Positions 56,090 to 64,000 of a stretch of DNA of 64,000 bases are shown piece after piece (positions within the stretch are counted from its first letter, which is position 1; the number at the start of each line of letters is the position of its first letter). The notes under the pieces were generated by a model, which was given only the letters and a program-made list of their open reading frames with translations, did no database searches and was not told the origin of the DNA. The stretch lies in contig NC_089325.1 in assembly GCF_036669915.1 (NCBI RefSeq), positions 1,560,404 through 1,624,403 on the forward strand, written 5' to 3'. This DNA is from Pocillopora verrucosa (Eukaryota; Cnidaria; Anthozoa; Scleractinia; Pocilloporidae). The position numbers were made by a program, and so were the translations under genes.

Positions 56090-57412
56090 GAGGGCACGGT
56101 AACGAATCCTGCAATCTGAATGGTTCTTTGCGCGGTCCGTATTTTCCTATCTCTGCCCACGGGCAACGATAACGCTTTCGTGAGTCGCCGACTACATCCT
56201 CATCTTCGTTGCAATTTTTCATAAATATATCTCGTTTTTCCCGCTGGTCAGTATTTTTAAGTAAAGACGTCCGTCACTACCTCAAGGCGATGAATAAATT
56301 ATTAATCCTCTCTTCCCTTTCTCTTAAATCACTTTGGTTGACAGAAAAATATTGGCTTCAAAATATATTTGTATAAGCTAAAGTGTCATTACGTTGGTTG
56401 ACAAGGGGCCTAAAAACCATTTGTAATTAATTTGAATCGTTCACAAAAAGTACCTAGAAAGTTAAAACGCGAGGTATTTGGTTACAATTGAACTAATCGA
56501 TGGAACTTTCATTCATTTAATGTCTGAATTTTCTCAAACAAGTTGTTCGTAGTGAAAGAGCGAGCGAAGTTTTTAGTTCTACAACAAATATACGCTCTCT
56601 GTGAGTCTTTCCAAGTCCGTGCTATGTGGACATTTGTACTGTAAATTGCACAACAGAAACTGAAGGAATTTAGTGAAAAAAAGGCGCATTAAATCCCCTC
56701 ATGTCTCGTTGGAGTGTCTCATTCCAATTTAGTTTTTGTGGAGGAATGACCAGATTTACACACGCCATTGCAGCAAACAAACGAGCAAACTCTCACAATT
56801 TCAAAATAAAAAAATTTGAATTTACTCACAATTACTTTCCTCGCCGTTTACTTAATGAACAGAGGTAAATCATCGTACATGAATTTATCGTCGATGAGAG
56901 TGAATAATGCTTTCCGTAAGATCATTGACTGTTTTTGAAGAAAACATTGTCGTGACAGCCCTTGCCAAACTAGTTTCATTATTTTGTAAATGTGTGCATG
57001 CGCTTTTCTTTTTCTTACGCGCTTTCTATTTGACAGGTGTAACAGGTGTCAGATTGTGACAGATACTAGTAAAAAAAAGTTTGTCGGGAAGCCTTTTAAG
57101 CCACCTTCATCATTACACAAATGAAAACGTTTCGATGAAGCGTCTCTCTTTAATTTGCATCACCTCTATTTTAACTACCATTTACTCATGCACTCAAAAG
57201 TCGTTCAGTTTTTGGAAGATCTGGACGTAATCACAGCCTTAAATCATTCGGGTTCTTTCGGAAAGAATCTCGTTAAGTTTGGAAAAAAAAAAATGAAAAT
57301 GTTATTTACCAGCTTAGGTCGCTCCGTATTTGGGAAAACTGTGCCCTCTGTCTTGAATACAGTTTTTCCCAATACGGACCTCCGGCTGGCGAATAATATG
57401 TCTGTTGTTTAA
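56090..57412 (-). mobile_element. Hairpin-ended dispersed element, inverted full copy
   Basis: Runs opposite to the copy at 48.78 kb: begins GAGGGCACGGTAACGAATCC (the GTGCCCTC end) and finishes in a hairpin at 57,301-57,400 (GTTATTTACCAGCTTAGGTC ... GGCTGGCGAATAAT), of which the inner part ACAGTTTTTCCCAATACGG pairs with CCGTATTTGGGAAAACTGT. A 85-codon frame inside it has no recognisable domain. Confidence 0.75.
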
Positions 57413-57539
57413 CATTTAAATTAAACTGGATAATCTGACATCCACGGTATGTGTCAAAGGAGAAGTATTAGCTTTCCAATTAAAGCTGTACTGAGATATT
57501 AACTCTATAAATTAAAAAGGAAATGAGTAATATAGAAAC

Positions 57540-57860
57540 ATAAAATTACAGACAAAGAGTTGAAAGGGTTTTGTGAAGAAAAAAGTCTTAATAGCTTCCA
57601 TAAACCTGTTTAAAGATTCGATATTTCTAATAGAACTGGGAAGATCGTTCCACAGTTTAAGAGCGGCAGCATGAAAAGAACGATCGCCGAGCGTATCGAG
57701 TGTTTATCCTTGCAAGAAGCAGTGTAAACCGTCATTGGAACGTAAATTTTATCTTCTGGTGTTTCCAGCAGAAACCATCTCACTTCCTCGAAAAAAATAA
57801 ATAATCACTCGTCCCCTTGCCAATATGATCTTGTCTCTAGACTTTTTAGATGCTTTGACA
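57540..57860 (-). mobile_element. Non-LTR retrotransposon 3' remnant, second copy
   Basis: Minus strand LGDRSFHAAALKLWNDLP then SIRNIESLNRF, the same reverse-transcriptase tail as at 50.2 kb (Pro replaced by Leu before KLWN). It was duplicated with the surrounding block rather than inserted independently, since the flanks also match. Confidence 0.65.
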
Positions 57861-58806
57861 TTAATTCTCAGTACGCATCACGACTGAATAAAAAACAACG
57901 GCTAAGAAAAATTACAATACGAGAGGGTTTGGACTCTAATGATTGCCGAATAGGAAAATAGAACCCAGCCACACTCATTCAAAAAATTTTTCAGCGACCA
58001 ATTCCAGCTTTCTGTTCATTCTACATGAATGTTTAATGAAAATGACCTCTTGCATGGTTTTATCATTGATAAGGAAAAAATAAATCTCGATGAAAAAAAA
58101 TTACATCGTGTAGACTTTATTTTTAAATCAATTTTAACAAATCGGTGACACAGCCTTCGCGAAAATCGCGACTTTCGCCAAAAAAAATAAATGAATTGGG
58201 GATGGATTTTCATTTTGAACAAACTCATAGGTTCATTACATTTTAAAAGCTTTTATTTCGGAAAAGCAGACGCCAAGAGGTTAAAGAAATACAAATGCAA
58301 GCTGTTGACCAGGAGACAAAAGTCTGAGCCTAAGTTTGAATACAACAATAATTTCACTTTCTACAACCTCGAGTCCTCTGATTAAATGTAAAAGAATGAT
58401 CCAAACTTTTCAAGACTTGAATTCAGTTAGGGATTTCACTGAAAACAAATGCTAACTTTTATTTAATTCCTATTCAAGCCGCTAAGTCAGTCCTTCCTGC
58501 TCCTTGCCCGCATCATTAACTGCGAAGAGTGCCTGATGAGGAAAAAAGTCATGTCATGAAAGACTTGAAGCTTTTAATTATATCTCAATGTAAACAAACA
58601 ATTGTAAAAGAGAATTATATACGGACTGGCCGAGGAATGAAATTTATATTTTGAAGATTGTGTCTTTCTGAAGGGGCTAATCTTATGATTAGGCAAGAGT
58701 GCTTTAAATTTTTGCTTGAATTTTCCTCAAAACTTTGTCTTCTTACCTGCAAAGCTGACAAGAGTTCCAACTTTTCAAACCCTTTGGCTTCGCTCAGGTT
58801 TTGCGC

Positions 58807-59758
58807 TTAAGTTATGTTTGGTGAATTTTGTCCGTGAACAAAGGGTAGCCAACGGAAGGTGCGGTGAAAGGCTCGGTGAAATTCGTTTTTTCTGAGATAG
58901 TAAATCAATGGGTTGATCGCTGATGAAGTAAAAGCGGTTGCCTCAACCCAAGGCCATACAACTTTGTCTATTTTGATGTCGTAACAGAGATGATTCGTCG
59001 CTGTATAATAAGAATGAACTACGAGTAAGACAAGACTGGGCATCCAAGAAACAATGTAAACACCTAAAATATAACCGACCGTCTTCAATAGCTTTGAAAT
59101 TTTTCATTGTACCATTTCCTGGAATGTTTTTCGTGTCGAAGCTTTGACGATTTTCGTTGGGAAACATCTTTCTGCATTGACGTCGTGAAGCTTTAAACAT
59201 AAACATATAACAGAAAGTTACGACAAATAATGGAGCGACAAATGTTACAAATGCCAAAGACAACCAAAGCACTGCACTTGCAATATTTCCAAACAAATCT
59301 ACCGAAATAGCGGTGAAAGGAAGACATAATGAAATCAGCCACACCAAAATAATCACCGTACAGCATCTTTTCTTGGTTACAATGTCCTGATAACGGAAAG
59401 GAAACCTAATCGCAATAAACCGGTCTACGGAAACGCAGCACAAGTTAAAGGTTGTGGCGGTGGTTGTGTGAATCCACAACATGTACAGACTGTAGTGCAA
59501 AGCACTATGTACTGGTGGCTGAATCAAGCATCTGATGACGATCCAGACAGGGTCTATAACCAGCCCAACTAAAAAGTCTGTTACTGACAAAGAGGTTAAG
59601 AATCCATTAGAAGTTGTTCGTAAAGACTCATTTCTGTAGAATAACCACAACACGACCGCATTTCCTGCTACAGTGGCAAATCCAGACAAAGAGAACCACA
59701 GCGATAGAACGATGGACGCTGCACTGCTGAGATGTTCGTCTGGACAGCTATCATTCAT
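58807..59758 (-). pseudogene. Class A GPCR with a single 1-base frameshift (otherwise intact)
   Basis: Starts MNDSCPDEHLSSAASIVLSL at 59,758 and is well preserved: TM2 LTSLSVTDFLVGL (Thr for Ala before Asp2.50), TM3 CCVSVDRFIAI, TM4 LVWLISLCLPF, TM5 APLFVVTFCYMFMF, TM6 VSWMPSLVLL, TM7 SSAINPLIYYLRKNEF, and tail ending NSPNIT. One extra base near 59,087 (TTCAATAGC, where the sister copy at 51.68 kb has TTCATAGC) breaks the frame between NFKAI and KTVGYIL at the start of TM6. Repairing nothing else would be needed for a ~316-residue receptor. It could be a very young pseudogene, a polymorphism or a base-calling error. Second methionine chosen as in the paralogs. Confidence 0.85.
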
Positions 59759-59773
59759 CTGAATTGTAGGCAT

Positions 59774-60640
59774 TTGGTGACATCATTTTTATGAATTTAC
59801 CTAAATTCAATGTATTTGAACAAAGCAGATGTTACAGAAGCTAATACAATGAATTTTGCATAAATGACATCATATCATCGATATACACCGCTTTAGAAAT
59901 GTAGTTGTTTATTGACCGTAAGAAGAAAGTCTAGAAGTTAAGTCCTAAACTTAGGCACGAAGCGGAATCCAAACGAGAAAACACACTTTAAAGATATCTT
60001 TCCAACGTCCCATTTTATCCTCTTGCCGTATAGTTCAATGTCTTGATTACTTTTGTCAAAACTGATAAGATCAATTTAGTCTTAATTCATTCGCAGAGAT
60101 ACACAGAAAATTAGCAAAACATGTTTTTCCTGAGATGCAGGTACCTAGTGATGGCAAGGCCTTGAGAAAAATTCGAATGAAACTCTCATAAATAATCAAC
60201 GGCTTATAGTTATTTCAACCGCTAGTATTTAGCTTCAATTCCAAAAAAGATTTCTCTCCTCAAGCATTTAATTTGAGCATTTTGAAACAAGCGAGAGCAG
60301 TAATTTGATTCTGAACGGAAAGTTTTGGAGCCCCATCAAGTACTTAAATGGATCTTAAAAAAAGTCCTTAATTAAGTCATTTTCAAGAGACTTCATTTTT
60401 GCATTGCCCTTTTGGTAAATCTTCTGTAAATCTTGATAAAGTAGGGAGCAGTTATAAGGATTTCCACAGAAAGGAAAGAATACTCGCGCTTTTCTCGAAT
60501 AAATCCGGTGACCAATTCAAACAAGTTTATCTGGGAAATTCGGCTATTGTTGGAAACTTCAGCAAAATGCACCGTGACAGGTGATTAACCATTGCTAGTT
60601 ACAGACAAAGATGAATAAGGGAGCTTATCCAACAGAACAA
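59774..60640. other. Upstream spacer of the 58.8-kb receptor
   Basis: Aligns with 52.3-52.6 and 53.1-53.6 kb of the paired block. AT-rich, no gene supported. Confidence 0.5.
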
Positions 60641-60642
60641 AG

Positions 60643-61680
60643 TAAGATACAAATAACGCGCGAATTGAGTACAAATATCCTGCGATATATATATATCTTA
60701 TTAGACGTTTTAGTATGTAGTATCGCTGAGTATTTTTACTAGTTGTGCCGTATCTTGACGAGCCCGTAGGGCTAATCAAAATACGAAAAACGAGTAAAAA
60801 TACTCAGCGATACTACACACCAAAATGTTTAATAAGTTAATTATTATCCACCTAACTTTTTTTCTCCTCATTTCTTACAAGGCTGGAAAAAGAAAGTGGA
60901 TAGGGAAGCGTAGAGTGCACAGTCGACTGGTTAAACAGGTTTTTTTTTACAGTACAAAATAACCAACTGTGCAAATAACCGTGCAATATCGCAGGATATT
61001 TGTACTCTATTCGCACGTTTTTTGTACTCTAATTTATGCAGTTGGATAATAATTCACGGTTATTTGGACACTTGTCTCCTCTGGTGCCGTATTTAACAAC
61101 TCTACCATTGTCCTTAGTTCACAGGCTTCAGCTCCTCAAGAACCGGCAGCCATTCCTGCGAAGTGTCGTCGCAATGTGATTAAGTCGGATGATGAAAATG
61201 AAATGTAGTTTTGGAAATTCTTTTTTTGTATGCTTTTGTAAGAGTTTGTCTCTCGTTAGCTTACTGGCGACAAATTATTCATCACTTTTCATTGATAAAC
61301 GAACACTTTTGTGCTCACAGTACTCTCAAATGTATACGATTTAAGAGCAACAATCGAAACTAAAATTTAACTTTGAATCGTTTTGAAACCTTGTTTGACG
61401 AGTTGACGTCTCATGAGGCAATCCGACGCGAGCATAACCCAAAACCTGTCACAAACCACTTCTCGGTTCGCTTCGCTTTTCCCGCCTTATACGAAGTGCA
61501 TGAAAAATAAAACAGTTGGATAATAAAAAACGTATTAGAAGTTTTTGTGTGAAGTATCGCTGAGTATTTTTACTCATTGTTTGTATTTTGACTCGCCTTG
61601 CGGGCTCGTTAAAATACAGCACAACTCGTAAAAATACTCTGCGCTATTACACACTAAAACGTCTAATAAGATATACTTAA
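60643..61680. mobile_element. Nested foldback insertion with repeated palindromes
   Basis: The outer ends TATATCTTATTAGACGTTTT (60,692) and AAAACGTCTAATAAGATATA (61,675) are inverted repeats. Each end is itself a palindrome of about 130 bp around ATCGCTGAGTATTTTTACT (60,700-60,835 and 61,535-61,665). A third inverted pair, GAGTACAAATATCCTGCGAT (60,667) and ATCGCAGGATATTTGTACTC (60,990), overlaps the left end. The paired duplicate block at 53.6 kb lacks the whole insertion. No transposase frame is present. Confidence 0.75.
61125..61208 (+). other. Possible captured terminal exon (27 codons and stop) inside the foldback element
   Basis: After a pyrimidine-bearing acceptor-like site (TTGTCCTTAGTTCACAG) the plus strand reads ASAPQEPAAIPAKCRRNVIK then SDDENEM and TAG. 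Composition is exon-like (charged, GC-richer) against AT-rich surroundings. The source gene is not recognised. Confidence 0.3.
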
Positions 61681-62907
61681 GCAAGGCGGTACCCGACCTC
61701 TTTCTTCAATATAAGATGTCAGATCAATGCTAAGTTACAAACAGAAGTATGAATAATTCACTTACGAGGTTTCTGTTCTCAAAATACATACTTTTTGGTG
61801 ACTTCACGCTGTTCTCACGCAGAGATCGCCCAAGAAATGTTCAAAGCCTTAAAGCGCACGTGCGGAGCCATTAATCTACTTTGAAAACATTTTGGCTCAC
61901 CACGATCTCGTTGCCTTCGACATCTTTCTTTGTATAAAGCTTTTGTTGAAGTGTTCTCTGGGCTATAGAACTGAGCGCTTTATTCCAGCTCACGTTACCT
62001 TTGGTCTCGCTGGCATTATGGTCGCTTTGACTGACTGACAACGAATGCTGGGTAAGGGGGATTTGACGGGAAAACTACATGTCTTTGACACGACAAAGAA
62101 ACATTATTTTTATCAAAGCGTGTTTAGTTAAACTTGCATTTATTAAGAAATAAAAACATTCAGTGTACAATAAGTTAAAAAAATCAAGGCTTCCATTTGA
62201 ATATCAACTTCTTTATGAGAGGCACCAGGCCGGCGTGTGCTCAAGCAGATTCCTTTTTCACGTGAATTGTACTCAGACTTTAGTCTCCTTAGCCCAGTTC
62301 AGACTTCAGCCCTAGCGAACTGGTCCAGCCATAGAAGTTAAGCTGAGTGAATCCATGAAATATGTGTAGTCATTGCACCACTGTGATATGAATTTTTTTC
62401 GACATTTTTCATCAGAAAGACGAAGCAAGAAAACATGCCCGCATGAAAAAAGAAGTAATCAGTCAAAACACCGCTAAAGCGGTGACGCGGTGAAAATAGC
62501 GTGCACCCACATGAAATCTTCAAAGTATGAATAAATAAATGACAAAATAAAAAAGGTAGTTTAAGAGTGGATATTTCAATTCTCAAAGGATCACAGAATC
62601 GGCTGGTCTTCTTCCTCCTCTTAATTCTGTAGATCAAAACTGTCTGAATTTTTTATTACAAAAGAGTATTATTACAGAAATTAATGCTCGGCGATGGAAG
62701 TTTGAAGGGAATGAAGTTTTGTGCCCTGAAAGCGTTGTTTAACATGACAAAGAAATATTATTTTTGTTATATATAAACAAAGAAAAAAAACCATTTATAC
62801 TATAAATATAAGACTAAGGCCTCCCTTTTGAACAAGAACTTTCTATGAGGTTTGTAGGCTCAGGCTTGTTCTTAAGCAGGATCCTTTTACGCTTGAATAT
62901 ATTGTCC
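61676..62907. other. Spacer downstream of the last GPCR
   Basis: 61.69-62.0 kb matches 53.69-53.97 kb. At 62,338-62,360 the minus strand reads ISWIHSA, resembling the start of TM3 in the local receptors (MLWIHS/T), possibly a last trace of another copy. The minus-strand frame there (99 codons) is otherwise unrecognisable. Confidence 0.4.
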
Positions 62908-63918
62908 TCAGACTTCTGTCTCCTTAGTTGTTAAGTTGCCACAAGTTTCAACATTTCGAATGAAGCGGTTTCGCTCTGGTTGCGCTCTAAGGTGTAATGC
63001 ATCTTGTTCGTGAACAAAGGGCAACCAATGGAAGGTGCGGCGAAAGGCTCGGCGAAAGTCGCTATTTCTGAGGTAGTAAATCAATGGGTTGATCGCTGAT
63101 GAAGTAAAAGCGATTGCCTGAACCCAAGGCAATACAACTGATTTAACTTTCCTAATTCGACATCGTTCTTCTTTGGCATAGTAAAGGTCAACCAACAGCA
63201 GAACTACACTGGGCATCCACGTGATGATGCAAGCACTTAAAACAAAACCGACTGTTTTGATAGCTTTGAAATTTTGCGTGACACGAGCTCTTATATTTTC
63301 GCTTGAGTCAGGAAGCTTCTTAGCTGCTAAAATTCTCCCAAACTGTTTTCTAGCTACTTTGAAAATGATTATATAGCAAAAGGAGACTACTAATAATGGA
63401 GCTAAAAACATTGTACATGTAATGGACACTAAAAGTTCTTTTCGATCCCTTCCTGGTTGAAAGAACAATATTGGAAAAGAAAGACTCAGTGAGATGAACC
63501 ACACCAAAATAATGACCGCCAAACATCTCCTCTTGGTTAAAATGTCCTGATACCGAAAAGGAAACCGAATCGCAGTAAAACGGTCGATTGAAACACAGCA
63601 CGAGTTCAAAGTAGTGGCTGCGGTTGTTTGAATCCACAGCATTTTAGTAAGCGTTATCAAATTCTTTTGACCTCTTGGCTGAATCCAACATACGATAACA
63701 ATCCAAACAGGATCTATGACGAGGCCGACAAAAACGTCCGCCACGGATAACGAGGCTAAAAACCGGTTTGAAATTGTTCGTAAAGACTTGTGTTTGTAGA
63801 ACAGCCATAACACAACGACATTTCCAGTTATAGCGGCTAAACCAGACAAGGAGAACCACACTGATAGTACAATGGACGCCCCAGAGCTGAGATATTCCTT
63901 CGAGCAGTTACCTTTCAT
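62908..63918 (-). CDS. Class A (rhodopsin-like) GPCR, intact, 336 residues
   Basis: Single-exon receptor starting MKGNCSKEYLSSGASIVLSV with one sequon (NCS). TM1 GNVVVLWLFYK; TM2 LASLSVADVFVGLV; TM3 QTTAATTLNSCCVSIDRFTAI with DRF; TM4 LVWFISLSLSFP; TM5 APLLVVSFCYIIIF; TM6 ACIITWMPSVVLLL; TM7 SSAINPLIYYLRNSDFRRAF. The second outer loop (QPGRDRKELL) has no Cys and TM3 has no Cys3.25, so the standard disulfide is missing. Cytoplasmic tail of about 40 residues ends ETCGNLTTKETEV; the last residues TEV resemble a class I PDZ ligand (x-S/T-x-hydrophobic), also seen as SNKETQL in the 47.4-kb paralog. Upstream ~80 bases only before the window edge, so the promoter is mostly outside. Ligand not known. 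Confidence 0.93.
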   Translation of the reverse strand: MKGNCSKEYLSSGASIVLSVWFSLSGLAAITGNVVVLWLFYKHKSLRTISNRFLASLSVADVFVGLVIDPVWIVIVCWIQPRGQKNLITLTKMLWIQTTAATTLNSCCVSIDRFTAIRFPFRYQDILTKRRCLAVIILVWFISLSLSFPILFFQPGRDRKELLVSITCTMFLAPLLVVSFCYIIIFKVARKQFGRILAAKKLPDSSENIRARVTQNFKAIKTVGFVLSACIITWMPSVVLLLVDLYYAKEERCRIRKVKSVVLPWVQAIAFTSSAINPLIYYLRNSDFRRAFRRTFHWLPFVHEQDALHLRAQPERNRFIRNVETCGNLTTKETEV

Positions 63919-64000
63919 GTTAATGCTGGTGCAAAGTAACAGCAGAAGTCCAAAAGTAAGTCGGAAATTTAGATTTGCCTTCGCTAGTCAGGGAACAGAT

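Noticed and set aside
62338-62637. 99-codon minus-strand frame as a GPCR
   Set aside because: Only a seven-residue resemblance (ISWIHSA) to TM3; the rest is unrelated.

Overview
This is animal nuclear DNA. It is most likely from a cnidarian and probably a stony coral: there are many small exons with GT-AG introns, AT-rich introns full of short TTAA-bounded repeats, an animal centriolar-satellite gene, and a tandem array of intronless rhodopsin-like GPCR genes of a kind common in corals. The genus cannot be fixed from sequence alone.

Layout. (1) 1-1,160, minus strand: the first two coding exons of TRAPPC2 (sedlin); the rest lies off the left edge. (2) 2,999-37,580, plus strand: a complete PCM1 (pericentriolar material 1) gene. 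I could chain 51 coding exons in one continuous frame, giving a predicted protein of 2,247 residues. TRAPPC2 and PCM1 are head to head with about 1.8 kb between start codons. PCM1 intron 11 holds a ~4.8-kb minisatellite (57-bp unit, about 85 units) with a higher-order period of roughly 1.14-1.2 kb. Other introns carry TTAACCCTTT-type MITEs and one copy of a hairpin-ended repeat. (3) 38,690-42,240: a 3.55-kb element with ~1.1-kb inverted arms, flanked exactly by TTAA. (4) 42,526-63,918: a minus-strand cluster of single-exon class A GPCR genes. Three are intact (47.4, 54.8 and 62.9 kb), one has a single 1-base frameshift (58.8 kb), three are clear pseudogenes (42.5, 45.7 and 51.3 kb), and several are short remnants. 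The cluster is built from direct segmental duplications and carries a Penelope-like GIY-YIG remnant, non-LTR reverse-transcriptase tail fragments, inverted copies of a hairpin-ended element, an exact 546-bp tandem duplication and a nested foldback insertion.

TRAPPC2 (vesicle tethering) and PCM1 (centriolar satellites) are housekeeping genes that may share a promoter region. The GPCR cluster looks like a lineage-specific receptor family in birth-and-death turnover. No prokaryotic, CRISPR or viral system is visible.
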